Shown here: positions 1-11,579 of the stretch, in pieces | Numbering within the stretch: the first letter of the stretch is position 1 | How the letters are laid out: each line of letters begins with the position of its first letter | NCBI RefSeq assembly: GCF_042477335.2 | Contig: NC_091247.1 | Coordinates: 11,087,501-11,151,500, forward strand | Direction of reading: 5' to 3' | DNA length: 64,000 nucleotides | Source: Ovis canadensis | Lineage: Eukaryota; Chordata; Mammalia; Artiodactyla; Bovidae | Notes under the pieces: model-generated | What the model saw: only the letters and a program-made list of their open reading frames with translations | Told to the model about the DNA's origin: nothing | Database searches by the model: none | Translations under genes and position numbers: made by a program

Positions 1-120
1 ATATATTTGTATTTTTAATATTTTTTTTCCTGTAGTTGACATCTAATCTTACTGCATTGTGATCAGAAAAGATAAGCAGGGGAGTTTTCTTGTCTCTACA
101 TGGTCAAGCTAGGTCTAAAA
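1..120. mobile_element. L1 LINE fragment (cut by window edge)
   Basis: Sequence such as TTTCCTGTAGTTGACATCTAAT and the following CATTGTGATCAGAAAAGAT resembles a recurrent segment of mammalian L1 ORF2. It is short and diverged, and nothing intact remains. Confidence 0.5.
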
Positions 121-399
121 ATTATTGTGTTTTGTGTATACAGAGAGCATGTCCTAACTTACTGAGCTCACTGGGCAGGTTGTGGGGCTCATGCCACCAT
201 TGTTTTATTGTTTGGGCACATGTCCCATTCTTCTGTTGCATGGTTTGTTGCTAAGCAAGCCTGTTTGGTTTTGTGGTAAAGCAAACTTGGTTTCTTGAGT
301 GATCATTAACTTTTAGGGGTCTCCCAGACTTTTTCTACTTACAGCCTCCTAGTGGGATTAGCTGCTTAATCACCTACTTTGTCCCCTTTACTCTGTCCC

Positions 400-548
400 T
401 ATCATTTTCATTATCTCTATTTAATAGATGAAGAAATTGAGGCATAGAAGGAGTAAAAATCTTGCTCAAGATTATACAGCCAAAAAATGGGTAAGGCAGG
501 ACTCAAATGCAGGCAGTCTGGCTACACATCCTTGCTCTTGCCCATTGC
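400..548 (-). mobile_element. MIR SINE
   Basis: Antisense MIR signature: ATAGATGAAGAAATTGAGGC, a CTTGCTCAAGATTATACAGC-like core and ACTCAAATGCAGGCAGTCTGG. Confidence 0.65.
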
Positions 549-554
549 ATTCAA

Positions 555-690
555 TGCACTAAGCTCTCCCAGCCACTGTGCTTTTGCTCAGCTGTTCCTT
601 CTCTCTGGAATACCTTTTCACTCCTGTACCTCACAAACTTCTATGTGATCTTCAAAACATCTCAAATGCCCCTTCCCTTGGATGGTAGTC
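555..690. mobile_element. L2 LINE fragment
   Basis: GCTTTTGCTCAGCTGTTCC, CTGGAATACC and the following CTTCAAAACATCTCAAATG match the very common L2 3' segment (GCACATGCTGTTCCCTCTGCC type). Confidence 0.5.
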
Positions 691-728
691 TCTGCATGAC
701 TCTGTGCCTACCCACCATAGAATGCCAT

Positions 729-949
729 GAGGTGAGGTGAGGTGAGGTGAAGCCGCTCAGTCGTGTCTGACTCTTTGTGATCCCGTGGACTGTAACCTAC
801 TAGGCTTCTCCGTCCATGGGATTCTCCAGGCAAGAATACTGGAGTGGATTGCCATTTCCTTCTCCAGGGAATCTTCCCTACCCAGGGATCGAACCCAGGT
901 CTCCTGCATTGGAGGCAAACGCTTTAAGCTCTGAGCCACCAGGGAAGAG
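729..949 (-). mobile_element. Bov-tA SINE with (GGTGA)n tail
   Basis: Reverse-strand Bov-tA: GCTCAGTCGTGTCTGACTC, CTCCAGGCAAGAATACTGG and the tRNA-like head at the high end (GAGCCACCAGGGAA). An 11-bp target-site duplication, TAGAATGCCAT, flanks it exactly at 718-728 and 950-960, so the GGTGA repeat at 729-750 is the SINE's own tail. Confidence 0.9.
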
Positions 950-1357
950 TAGAATGCCATAGCTGCAGTGACAGTGGTGAATGTGTCTTCTGTCTCCCTG
1001 GGGACAGGCACCAAATCTGATCCATCTCTATATTCCCCACACTCAGGATGGGCCAAGAGCAGAGGAAGGTACCAGTGAACAGATGAGTGGGTGAACAAAT
1101 GAATGAATGAATGAATGCTTCATCACATACAAATAATTAACCTGGGCGTTTCTGAGAAAAGATTCTACTTTCTTATTAAAAGAGCCAGATGTCTTGAATC
1201 TCCCAAATTCCTGCTTTTGGAGAAAAAGATAAGTAAAACACAAATGCCTGCCTAATTTTTTAATGGAAATTTACCTTTTTGCCTCACTTTTATCCCTGGA
1301 CCCAGCACAGCCTTTGGGCCTTTGTAACAAACTCATGCCTATCCCCCTGGGGGATAG

Positions 1358-1551
1358 GAAAGTGAAAGTTGCTCAGTCATGTCCTACTCTTTGTGACCCA
1401 ACAGACTATAGAGTCCATGGAATTCTCCAGGCCAGAATACTAGAGTGGGTAGCCATTCCCTTCTCCAGGGGATCTTCACAACCCAGGGATCAAACCCAGG
1501 TCTCCCGCACTACAGGCGGATTCTTTACCATCTGAGCCACCAGGGAAGCCC
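1358..1551 (-). mobile_element. Bov-tA SINE
   Basis: Full-length reverse-strand copy ending in CTGAGCCACCAGGGAAGCCC. Similar TAGGAA words on both sides are a weak target-site duplication. Confidence 0.85.
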
Positions 1552-1825
1552 AGAGATTAGGAAGAGGTTGCCAAAGACGGTGCCCCAGGGAAAGGAGGGT
1601 GGGAAAACAAAACAACAGAAGGAGAAGCTCTTAGCACCCCCATGGGTTCCTTCCACGTCCAAATAGTTAAAAATTATATTTTCGGGTTTTTTTTTTTTAA
1701 ATAAAGGCTTTGTTTTTGTAAAAATGACTCAGCCCCTTGTAAGACTGAAAAAGATTTAAATGACCCAGAAAAGGACGGAGAGGAAAATAAAATCATTCCA
1801 TATCACACCTCCCACCTACTTGCGT

Positions 1826-2040
1826 GTGTCAAGTTGCTTCCACCATGTCCGACTTTTGCAACCCTATGGACTGTAGCCCAAGGCACCTCTGTCTATGGAA
1901 TTCTCCAGCCATGAATACTGCAGTGAGTTGCCATTTCCTCCTCCAGGGAATCTTCCCGATGCAGGGATCAAACCCATGTCTCTTTTGTCTCCTGCACTGG
2001 CAGGCAGATTCTTTACCACCAGTGCCACCTGGGAAGCCCC
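1826..2040 (-). mobile_element. Bov-tA SINE
   Basis: Reverse-strand copy with GTTGCTTCCACCATGTCCGA at its tail side and CACCTGGGAAGCCCC at its tRNA-like head. It is more diverged than its neighbours and contains a short internal duplication near 1975-1995. Confidence 0.8.
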
Positions 2041-2254
2041 CCACTTGCCTATGTTAGTGTATTCATTTGTACAGTCATCAAGGTATGTCTAAGGTGAGCA
2101 CTCTGTTGTGGGTTATGTTTTAATAAAAAATCTCACTACTCATAAAGCCCTTGATATCATCTTCCAGACCTCACATCTGCTTCTTGTAGCATACTGATAC
2201 ACATGTCTAGCCAGTAAGCTGCTTATTGAGCACCTACTCTGTGCCAGGCTTTGA

Positions 2255-3323
2255 CTGTGTCCTGTTTGACTGTGTGGATCACAATAAACTGTGGAAAATT
2301 CTGAAAGAGATGGGAATACCAGACCACCTGACCTGCCTCTTGAGAAACCTGTATGCAGGTCAGGAGGCAACAGTTAGAACTGGACATGGAACAACAGACT
2401 GGTTCCAAATAGGAAAAGGAGTACGTCAAGGCTGTATATTATCAACCTGCTTATTTAACTTCTATGCAGAGTACATCATGAGAAACGATGAAGCACAAGC
2501 TGGAATCAAGATTGCTGGGAGAAATATCAATAACCTCAGATATGCAGATGACACCACCCTTATGGCAGAAAGTGAAGAAGAACTAAAGGGCCTCTTGATG
2601 AAAGTGAAAGAGGAGAACGAAAAAGTTGGCTTGAAACTCAACATTCAAAAACTAAGATCATGGCATCCAGTCCCATCACTTCGTGGCAAATAGATAGGGA
2701 AACAGTGGAAACAGTGTCAGACTTTATTTTTGGGGGCTCCAAAATCACTGCAGAAAGTGACTGCAGCCATGAAATTAAAAGATGCTCACTCCTTGGAAGG
2801 AAAGTTATGACCAACTTAGATAGCATATTAAAAAGCAGAGTCATTACTTTGTCCACAAAGGTCCATCTAGTCAAGGCTATGGTTTTTCCAGTGGTCATAT
2901 ATGAATGTGAGAGTTGGACTGTGAAGAAGGCTGAACACCGAAGAATTGATGCTTTTGAACTGTGGTGTTGGAGAAGACTCTTGAGAGTCCCTTGGACTGC
3001 AAGGAGATCCAACCAGTCCATTCTAAAGGAAATCAGTCCTGGGTGTTCATTGGAAAGACTGATGTTGAAGCTGACACTCCAATATTTTGGCCACCTGATG
3101 CAAAGAACTGACTTATTGGAAAAGACCCTGATGCTGGGAAAGATTGAAGGCGGGAGGAGAAGGGGACAACAGAGGATGAGATGGTTAGATGGCATCCCCG
3201 ACTCAATGGACATGAGTTTGGGTAAACTCTGGGAGTTGGTGATGGACAGGAAGGCCTGATGTGCCTGATGGGGTTGCAGGGAGTTGGACACGACTGAGCG
3301 ACTGAACTGAACTGAACTGAACT
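2255..3323 (+). mobile_element. BovB LINE (RTE class), 5'-truncated
   Basis: 3' part of BovB. Translation in two frames gives the RTE reverse transcriptase, with VRQGC, the catalytic YADD (about 2541-2552) and the C-terminal segment ELWCWRRLLRVPWTARRSNQ. One frameshift near 2660-2690 separates the two halves. The element ends in the typical (ACTGA)n tail after CACGACTGAGCG. It is the most coding-like stretch of the intergenic region but is a dead LINE copy, not a host gene. Confidence 0.95.
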
Positions 3324-3499
3324 ATGGGTAAAGAGTGTGGAGCTGCCTCTGTGGGACAGACTTTATCTGTAAAATAATGACATGTGAAATTGTTTAGTTG
3401 CAACCACGGCCAGAGCTACAAGGTGCTGGTTCTTTGACCTAGGCAATGAGGACAAGGAGGGCTTTCTGGAGAAGCTGCCCTATTGGTGTGAAGGAGGAG

Positions 3500-3652
3500 G
3501 AGGGGCCTTCCCTGGTGGTCCAGTGGCTAGGACTCCATGCTCCCAGTGCAGGGGGCCCAGGTTCGATAAGGATTGAACAGGAAATTAGATCCCACAGGCT
3601 GCAACTAAGACCAATGCAGCCAAATAAATAAATAAATATTTTTTTAAAAAAG
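3500..3652 (+). mobile_element. CHR-type tRNA SINE
   Basis: Plus-strand CHR: CTTCCCTGGTGGTCCAGTGG, AGTGCAGGGGGCCCAGGTTCG, then a (AAAT)n tail. Confidence 0.8.
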
Positions 3653-4194
3653 GAAGAGAAAGCATAAACTTGGAGAGACTGAGAAAGGCATGCAAAGCAG
3701 AGGGCAAGGCCTGTGGGGAAGGAATGCCCACCATGGCTGACTGCCAGTTCCCCCTCCTCCAATGCTGCAGAGATCAGATTTTGTTCTTGTGTCTGCCCCT
3801 CTGGTTACTAAGTTACTTTTCTACTCAGGTAAATCCTGATGAGTCTAAGCTAATCATGGTGGTCCTCAGCCCCTTGCCAGGAGTTGGGTAGGGCCAGGAC
3901 ACATGGTCCAGCACTGACTATGAGAAGGAAGGAGCCTCCTTCTGAGGAGGACCAAGTCAACCCCTTTCTGCCTCTGGACACTGATGCTGCAGGTGGGATC
4001 CAGAATTGCAGCAGCCGTCTTGCACCCGTGAGGATGAGACAACATGAGAGGCCATCCGAGCAAAAAGAGCAAGAAGCCAGGTCCCCTACCACAGTCCTCT
4101 GGATTCCTGGTGGGATAGATTCTCCATGGTGTCACTGGCTTCCCAATCATTGCTTTGGATTTGTCAATTTCTCCCTGAAGTTCTGTCAAAATTT
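3653..4194. other. Unclassified intergenic sequence
   Basis: No gene, RNA or recognisable repeat was found. ORFs here are short and unlike known proteins. Confidence 0.4.
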
Positions 4195-5245
4195 GTTTTA
4201 CCGAAGCATTATTCACATGCTATAAAACTCATCCTTTTAAAGTGTACAGTTCAGCAGTTTTTAGTATATTCACAAGCTTGTGTAACCATCATCAGTTCAG
4301 TTCAGTTCAGTCACTCAGTCATGTCCGACTCTTTGCGACCCCATGGACTGCAGCGTGTCAGGCCTCCCTGTGCATCGCCAACTCCCACAGCTTGCTCAAA
4401 CTCGTGTCCATTGAGTTAGTGATGCCACCAACCATCTCATCCTCTGTCTTCCCTGTCTTCTCCTGCCTTTAATCTTTCCCAGCATCAGGGTCTTTTCAAA
4501 TGAATCAGTTCTTCGCATCAGGTGGCCAAAGTCTTGGAGTTTCAGCTTCAGTATCAGTCCTTCCAACATCATCATCACTATCTTATTCCAGAACATTTTT
4601 GTCACCCCATAAAGAAATCCCATACCCATTAGCAGTCATTCCCCCGTCCCCCTCCCCTTAGTGCTGGCAAACACTGTTCTTTCTGTCTCTATGGATTTGC
4701 CTATTCTGACATTTCATATAAATGGAATTCTGCAATATGTGGCCTTTTGTGACTTGCCTTCCTCTCACGCCAAGCATCCCATCAGATAATATTCCAAACA
4801 AGTGTGAGAGCTGCTGTAATCACCTCTTGTTAAAAATGGCACTTCCCTCCCTTGCTATATGCACAGAAAACTTTATAGAAGTAAAACCATATTATACATG
4901 TAGGTTTTACATTTTAAAAATTCAATCCAGTATCAAGGACATCTTTCTGTGTCAGTACAGATCTGTATCTCTTTTTAGTGTCTGCAGAAAAAAATCACAT
5001 GGATAAAAAATTTATTTCTGGCTCAAGCTTAGTGCCTACATGCTCAGGCCCAGGAGGAAGTTTGGTTAGTCCCCTCCAGACAGGTCTTTACTACACTTCA
5101 AGCTTTTCATGACTGTAAAGAATTAGATGAACAGTCTCATGTGTACATTTCTTTAAAGTCCTAGACTTGGGACTGTGGGCTAAATGGTATGCATATTTCC
5201 TTTTTTTTTTTTTTTAATATTCTGCCAAACTGTTTTCTGGAAAGG
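4195..5245 (-). mobile_element. Old L1M-type LINE fragments, interrupted by BovB
   Basis: AAAGTGTACAGTTCAGCAG and the following TTAGTATATTCACA before the BovB, and CTATGGATTTGCCTATTC, TTTCATATAAATGGAAT and CTGCCAAACTGTTTTCTGG after it, are landmarks of old mammalian L1 3' ORF2 in antisense. Several L1 subfamily pieces may be joined here. Confidence 0.6.
4293..4566 (-). mobile_element. BovB LINE 3' end, reverse strand
   Basis: Starts with the (TCAGT)n tail and runs back through CATGTCCGACTCTTTGCGAC to CAGCTTCAGTATCAGTCC. CATCATC words on both sides suggest the target-site duplication. It splits the L1M fragment. Confidence 0.85.
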
Positions 5246-5309
5246 TCAGATCAGATGGGCTGGCCACTACAATGAAGTACTGTGGCCTTTGGATTCCTAC
5301 TTCTTGAGT

Positions 5310-5448
5310 TTTAGTCCCTTCTCTCCTGCTTGTTAGCAGTAGGACTTTAACATATCTGTGCCTCAGTTTCTTTGTCTGTAGAATGGGATAATGAAAATGC
5401 CAATCTCATCAGATTGTTGTGATAATGAAAGTAGTGTAATATTTGTAA
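5310..5448 (+). mobile_element. MIR SINE
   Basis: CTGTGCCTCAGTTTCTTTG, then TAGAATGGGATAATG, in the order of the MIR core and 3' part. Confidence 0.6.
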
Positions 5449-5449
5449 G

Positions 5450-5674
5450 CAGTGGTTCTTAGCTGGGGTGAATTTGTGCATCCTCCAAGGGGGATTTTTT
5501 GGTAATGTCTGGAGAGATGATAGTTGTCACGACGAGAGGGGTGCTACTAACATCAGGTGGGTAGAGGCCAGAGATGCTGCTGACCGCCCTACAATGCACA
5601 GGACAGTGCTCCCCACCCCAGCAAAGGGTGGTCCAGTCCCTACAGTCAACAGTGCTGAGGGTGAAAAATCCCAG
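5450..5674 (+). mobile_element. MER20 (hAT-Charlie, non-autonomous)
   Basis: Begins CAGTGGTTCTTAGCTGGGG and contains TTGGTAATGTCTGGAGA, GGTGCTACTAACATCAGGTG and CTACAATGCACAGGACAG, in MER20 order and at near full length (about 220 bp). Confidence 0.8.
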
Positions 5675-6039
5675 GGTAAAGGGCCAGACTCAGAGTAAGC
5701 GCTCATTAATGTTGGCTGTCATTATACTTCCAACACGTGGGCCTGAGAATGTTCATTTCCCCATACTTTGGCCAAAAGCTTAAGTCCAAGTTGCTTTTGA
5801 CAGGGAGGACATAATATGATGGTAGATTTCTAAGCCATCAAAGGAGAATGTCTTTATACCTTTATGGACCCGACTTCCTGAGACTCGTCTTTATTTAGTC
5901 TGGGAATTGGCTGGCAGCTGGCTGTAGCTAAGGAATCTTTGACCTTGTAAGCAACAGCTTCAGAGTTCCTTGAATTAGCTGACTGAGTGTGTGTTTGTCT
6001 TTGGAAATACAAAGCCTGGGACGTATTGTGGATAAAGTG

Positions 6040-6235
6040 TAGATTTTGAAGTCAGGTCTGGATTCAGGTCCCAACTCACAGCTTCCTAGTTATAAGAACA
6101 AACGACTCTCTAAAGCCCAAGTTTCCCCATCTGTAAAATGGGATTATTGGAAGGATTAAATAAGATAATGGAGCACCATGCCAGGTTCTTAGTGCTTAAT
6201 AGCAGGTGCAATGTAATCAGTGATTACCTCATCCA
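6040..6235 (+). mobile_element. MIR SINE
   Basis: TTTCCCCATCTGTAAAATGG, AAGGATTAAATAAGATAAT and CTTAGTGCTTAATAG follow the MIR consensus. Confidence 0.7.
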
Positions 6236-6741
6236 TGCCCTTTGCTAAGACTTTTCATAATTATTCAACTTAATGGTAACTACTGTGATAATCATCGTTA
6301 TAATTATCATAAGGTCAAGACCCTGGGTCTATCTATCCAGGTACAAGGGGAAGTCACTTGTTAAGCCTCCAGCCAACATTCCACAAATGTCTGCTGAGCA
6401 TTCTTATGCTCCAGACCAGGTGCTGGGTTCTGGCAGATACGAGGAGGGGCTCCTGACTCTCTCCCATCCATATCAAAGAAATAACAAAAAATGTCAGGCA
6501 AAAGTCCGGATAAATTAGCTTTCACTGCTGTAAAAGAGTTAATTTCCTTTATTGAAACAAAAGCAATAAGACAAGCTTAAAAAAAGTGGAGAAAAGAAAA
6601 TTTAGTTATGTTATTCATAAGAGAACTGAAACAAGCCATAGGAAAAATCTCAAGTGAAATATCTCTGTATTTATAATTTATTGAATTATGTTTCAAATGA
6701 ATAACAAACCACACTGAAGTGGAAAAGGACTAATTCAAGTA

Positions 6742-6826
6742 GCAATTTTGGGGTCATCCTTATGCAGGAGACACGCTAATCTCCATATTGTTCTAATTTT
6801 AGTGTCTGTGCTGCTGAAGCAAGCAC
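6742..6826 (-). pseudogene. U6 snRNA pseudogene
   Basis: Reverse complement of U6: from the high end GTGCTTGCTTCAGCAGCAC, then AAAATTAGAACAATAT, AGATTAGCGTGT and CATAAGGATGACCCC. It lacks the true 3' end and carries internal deletions and substitutions, so it is a processed copy, not a functional U6. Confidence 0.85.
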
Positions 6827-7762
6827 CCCAAGTAGCTTTTGAACACACAACTTTGATATACGCTCTCAGTTTAAAGATAAAAAGAACTGCAAACAAATAC
6901 TGAACTTTACCTAATGGTCTTGTTTTTCACAGTGACTAATTCGGAAACTAGTCTCTGTGTACTGGCAGATTGAGTAAAAGGTGAAATGTATTAAGCATGT
7001 TGAGAGTCAGGTTGCTTACTGTTGTAGAAGAGACGTACAAATAGGAAATGACTGGAACTGAGGCATCAGTATGAACTCTTGGATTTATATTTATATATGT
7101 ATGCATTTCCTAGTTGTATCCACTGAGAAGATCGACAGTGAGCCCAGCTGTGCCCAGCTCCTACCTTCTAAGTACCATAGTATCATCCTCCACAGGGGAA
7201 CCAGAGCTCCTAGAAGAAATGGCTGGTTCCTACATGAGACCAGAGAAAATATAGGATGAGTCTAGAGCATCGTCTTGCGCCAGAAAATAGGGAATTGCTC
7301 AATGAATATGAGAGACACATCAAAATGGCACAGTGCCACCTTAAATGAGTCCTCACTGGCCACATCTGCAACAATTCGATTATCAAGCAAATAACAATAA
7401 TGATGAATTATAACCCACTGAATAAGATAAGAATTTATGCCCTCACCATCCCCTGTATGTTTCTATAACTGTAGACTCTTCTTTACAGTAGAATGCTGAG
7501 TCATAACAATAGAAATTGTCACAATTTTGCAATCATCTGAGAAATTAAAATAGATAGAAATAAAGATGCTAAGAGGGTGAAAGTTTGATGAGAAATCAAA
7601 TATTTATATAGTCTCAAAATACTCCCCCACAAATTACTTATTAATTATAAAGAGAACATCGTAATTGTACAGTAGGTAAAATTGGTAGACACCACCTTAA
7701 TCAAGTGATTAAGATAACCATCACCACTAATAGGGCAAATGGACTTGAAGTGCTTCTTAATA

Positions 7763-7968
7763 TGGGGCTTCCTAGGTGGCTTCCGAGGTGGCAAGAATCC
7801 ACTTGCCAATACAGGAGATGAAGGAGATGCAGGTTTGAACCCTGGGTGGGGAAGGTCCCGTAGAGGAGGGCATGGCAACCCACTCCAGTGTTCTTCCCTG
7901 CAGAATCCCATGGACAGAGGAGCCTGGCTGACTGCACTCCACAGGGTTGCAGAGAGTGGCTGAGCATG
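7763..7968 (+). mobile_element. Bov-tA SINE
   Basis: Plus-strand copy, tRNA-like head CTTCCTAGGTGGCTTCC first, then GCAACCCACTCCAGTGTTC and ATGGACAGAGGAGCCTGGC. Confidence 0.85.
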
Positions 7969-8274
7969 CATGCTTCTCAATAGGATGTGCTGAGAAAGAT
8001 ACAGTATCAGTGCTGTGGTATCTCTGCCCCAAATGCATAGCCTGGAACTAATCATGAGGAAATATTTGACAAATCAAAGTCCAGGAATGTTTTACAAAAT
8101 AAATGACCTGTACTCTTCAAAAATAGTAATGTTATGGAAAACAAAAAAGGCTGGAGACCCGTTCCAGAATTAAGGGAGATTTACATGTGATGTGTTATTC
8201 TGGATTGGATCTCTATCTGGAGAAAAATTGCTCTAAGCATCACCAAATTTGTATAAGATCTGTAGATTCGGTAT

Positions 8275-8502
8275 GAAAAAGTGAAAGAAAAGTGAAGGTG
8301 AAGTCGGTCAGTCATGTCCAGCTCTTTGCTACCCCATGGACTATAGCCTACCAGGGTCCCATCCTCCATCCATGGGATTTTCCAGAGTACTGGAGTGGGT
8401 TGCCATTTCCTTCTCCAGGGGATCTTCCTGACCCAGGGATTGAACCCGGGCCTCCCACATTGTAGGCAGACGTTTTACTGTCTGAGCCACCAAGGAAGTT
8501 CG
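8275..8502 (-). mobile_element. Bov-tA SINE with target-site duplication
   Basis: Reverse-strand copy inside the L1M. The flanks AGATTCGGTAT (8264-8274) and AGATTAGGTAT (8503-8513) are an 11-bp duplication with one mismatch. Confidence 0.88.
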
Positions 8503-8775
8503 AGATTAGGTATAATATTGTATAATGCTAAAATTCCTGATTTTTCTAATTGTGCTGTGGTTATGTGAATGTTCATATTTAGGGGAAAAGGGGCATCATA
8601 TCTCACCCTCAAATGTCCAAAAAAAAGCTCTCTATTGAGAGAATGAGAAAGCAAATGTCACAAAATATGAATAAATGGTGAATCCAGGGGGAAAGTATTT
8701 AGGAGTTATTTGTGTTATTCTTGTAGCTTTTCCATAACTTTGTTATTATTTCAAAGTTAAAAAGTTCAAGAGAAA

Positions 8776-10250
8776 AAAGAAAAAACAAACCTGTTTGGAT
8801 TCTTTTCTTTAAAGAAGCTATTTTCCCTCAAGGAACTCATTCATATACTTGCCTGTTGAGCAAGTCTAGACTCTTCCCTAGTATTTCAGTGAACATCCCA
8901 ATCTTTTAGAAACAAATGTAGATTTGCTTTTGAGTTCCTCATTCCTCAGCCATGTGGTGTGGGTTATGCTTCCTGACCATCAACCCTTCCTGTCCAGCTC
9001 GTTGACAATGTCCATTGAATACTTTCGCGTTGCACCATCGCTGAATCACCAAGGCTCATCTCTGCACCTGACCAGAGCAGGTGGGATCTTGTGAAACTGA
9101 AAGACTAAAATATCTGATTGCCTTTAGGGGAATAGCAAGGACTGAGAAGGAATGAGGAGGAACCTCAATGGCCTCCTGTGGGATAAGGGTCCTCATACAT
9201 GCCTGGATCCTGGACTAGAAATCTCTGGCTACAGCGGTGCCTGGAAGCCTCCACCCTGTGTCTGGCTGCCAAGATTTGTCTTGGAAGGGGCAATCAGGAA
9301 AAGAGGGCCATGTAAATTCCCCTCTGCAGGAGTGACGCAGAACTAATCCCATCAGTGTGGTTAGGGGTGAGCAGGTGACCGCTTTGCTAAACTGCACTTC
9401 AGGGTTCATTGGAAGTTTACCAGCTCCCTCCGGTTTGTTAAACTCACTGTTGGCAAATGCAGTGAAATCTCTGGCTGCCCCTCTGATCTCAACCTGGTCT
9501 TGTGAGTCTGGGTACAGGGTTTGGGTTTGATTTTCCAAGCTGCCTTGGATCCTCACATCTCGGCTCTTGAAGGCCTGCAGGTCGATGGGGCTTCCAGTTG
9601 GGATATTTGGAAGTGAGTGGCTATGGGTGGGGCTGGGAAAGTGAATGGAGGCCTTGAAAGTCACCCCTGGGATCCTTAGAGCAATGGGAGGAGCCATGGG
9701 ACAGTGACAGGTAATAGGGTGAAATGGTCAGCTTTTCATTTTAGAAAATTCACTCTAGCAACTGAAGTTGAAGATCAGAGGGTGGGAAGGGACAACAAGC
9801 ACAAAGATCAATGTAGAAGCTGTTACACAAATCCAAGCAAAAATAGTGAGGAGTTTTATTTAGACCTTGTTCCATAACAGAGACAGCAAACGTAGCATAT
9901 AGACTTCTTATTCTCATGGCAAACCCTGCTAATCCTTCACTGTCCTCCCACTGTCCTGCCAGGTGGGCAGCTCCCATACATGACTACTGCCAGTCAATCC
10001 AAGTGGGCTCACTGGATGAAAGAAATGTGCCCTCCCCACTCTCCTGTTAGAGAAGGCAAGGAAGACAATCACTTTTGAGGATATGCTTGCATTTGTTGAC
10101 AACTCACGTGATCAGACCTAGAGTGATGCCCCAAGTCAGTCTTTGAGGTTCTTCATGGTGCACCGTGCTTCGCCCTGTCGTACACCCTCTGTGTTCCCAC
10201 TTAGTGCTTTTGCATGTCCATTAGCTCATTTCAACCTCGCAACATTCCTG
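8776..10250. other. Unclassified intergenic sequence
   Basis: No gene or clear repeat was recognised. The ORF at 9215-9697 (minus, 160 codons) has no recognisable motif and is probably chance. Confidence 0.4.
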
Positions 10251-10254
10251 GTTG

Positions 10255-10400
10255 TGAAGATCGAGGTTGTCGCTCCCATTTTAAAGATGAGGAAATTGAG
10301 AACAGAGATTTCAGGTAGAGTGCCCACGTTCTGCAGGTGGTAGGTGGTAGGTGGCAAATTGAGATTCAAATCAGGGCTGTCTGGCCCCCACAGCCATGGG
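10255..10400 (-). mobile_element. MIR SINE (diverged)
   Basis: CATTTTAAAGATGAGGAAAT and then GGCAAATTGAGATTCAAATC resemble an antisense MIR, with a short GGTGGTAG expansion in the middle. Confidence 0.45.
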
Positions 10401-11324
10401 TCCTTCCACTAGAAGATTGTTGCAGCTGCAGCAGCTGTTCAAGTCCATCAAGGCCTCGTGCAAAAAAGCCAGGCCAGGTTGGGATGGGACATTTTGGTAA
10501 CAGTGACTTTCCCTGTCAATAAAATCCCTGGCTTAAAGAAACCTGGGAAACTTGTCTTTGGAATCACCCTATCTAATCTGCTCTGTGTTGAGCCATGGAG
10601 AAGGGGGGCCCTGGCCCTTGGGTGGGGGCGGGGGGATCGCTGAGGGGGTGCTGCACAGATGGTGAGGGGCGGAGGCCTCTTGCCATGGGAGAGAATAAAG
10701 TTTCTGTCCTTGCACAGTTGGAATGAGGGCCCCGGAGCCAAGCAGCCAGGGCCAGGGCAGGGCAGCCAACCTTTGGCACGTGAAATGGCACCCTGAGCTC
10801 ATGGCAGATAATTCTCGGTAATAATTCATACCCCCTGGCAGGCATGCATCCTGAAAGCCCTGTCTGTTCTGCCTCACAGAGTCCCTGTTGGAATGTAGGG
10901 GCTCGAGGGACTGGCCCCAGATGTGGGCAGAATTCAGACTGGACCCGGTGGGTAGGGTAGCGTCTGGGCACTGCCTGGGGCAGGGGGTGTCTTTGTGCTC
11001 TGGGCCCTAGGAACCCCACCCCCACTCATAGTCGCCCCGTTGGGGAGAAATGGCCCACACGCCAGGCTAAGGCCTGCTCCCTCTGCTGTTCTTCTGGGGC
11101 AGCCAGGAGGAGGGTGCTTTCATAGGTGCAGCCTGGCATCTGACAGATCCACCCCATCACTCCTGGGGTGCCCCTTCTGAGCAATGGGAGAGTGAAGGGC
11201 AAGGGGGCCTCCAACCCCCATGGCACGATCTTCTGGGCAGGTCTCAGTCCTCGCCCCCAGGGATCATTGTCTGGGGTGGCACCTGGACACCAGCAGTGAT
11301 TCTGATGGGAGCTGGATTTTTTTT
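10401..11324. other. GC-rich unclassified intergenic sequence
   Basis: Several overlapping ORFs exist on both strands here, but they are Pro/Arg-rich, mutually overlapping and without known motifs, so they are composition artefacts. Confidence 0.4.
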
Positions 11325-11513
11325 CTCAAAGCTTTTTATGTATGTATATATTTATATTTATTTGGCTGTGCCAGCTCTTATTTGGGTCATGCAGGATCTT
11401 TGAAGATCTTTCAGTTGTGGCATGTAGAATCTCGCTCCCTGGCCAAGGATCGAACCCAGGTCGCTGCATTGGTAGCACAGAGTCTTAGCCACTGGACCAC
11501 CAGAGAAGCCCTG
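11325..11513 (-). mobile_element. CHR-type tRNA SINE
   Basis: Reverse-strand copy: TTTGGCTGTGCCAGCTCTTA, CCTGGCCAAGGATCGAACCC and CCACTGGACCACCAGAGAAG. Confidence 0.85.
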
Positions 11514-11579
11514 GGAGCTGGGTGCGAGAACCTCCGGCATGGTGTTTTGAGAGGGTGGTGCTGCAGCTCGGTCCTCACG

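Larger units (their letters stand above)
7270..8775 (+). mobile_element. L1M-type LINE 3' UTR region, interrupted by two SINEs
   Basis: Recognisable old L1 3' UTR landmarks in order: GTGCCACCTTAAATGAGTCC, TTGGTAGACACCACCTTAA, AAATGACCTGTACTCTTCAAA, TCTGGATTGGATC, GGGGAAAAGGGGCATCAT and the terminal ATTATTTCAAAGTTAAAAAG. Bov-tA copies at 7763 and 8275 interrupt it, dating it as older than both. Confidence 0.65.

Noticed and set aside
729-750. (GGTGA)n as an independent microsatellite
   Set aside because: The target-site duplication shows it belongs to the Bov-tA insertion as its 3' tail.
2226-3291. Reverse-transcriptase-like ORFs as a host gene
   Set aside because: The sequence is BovB LINE, with its family tail, a frameshift and two further copies in the same window.
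9215-9697. Minus-strand ORF of 160 codons
   Set aside because: No recognisable domain, no splice or promoter context, and a composition ordinary for chance ORFs.
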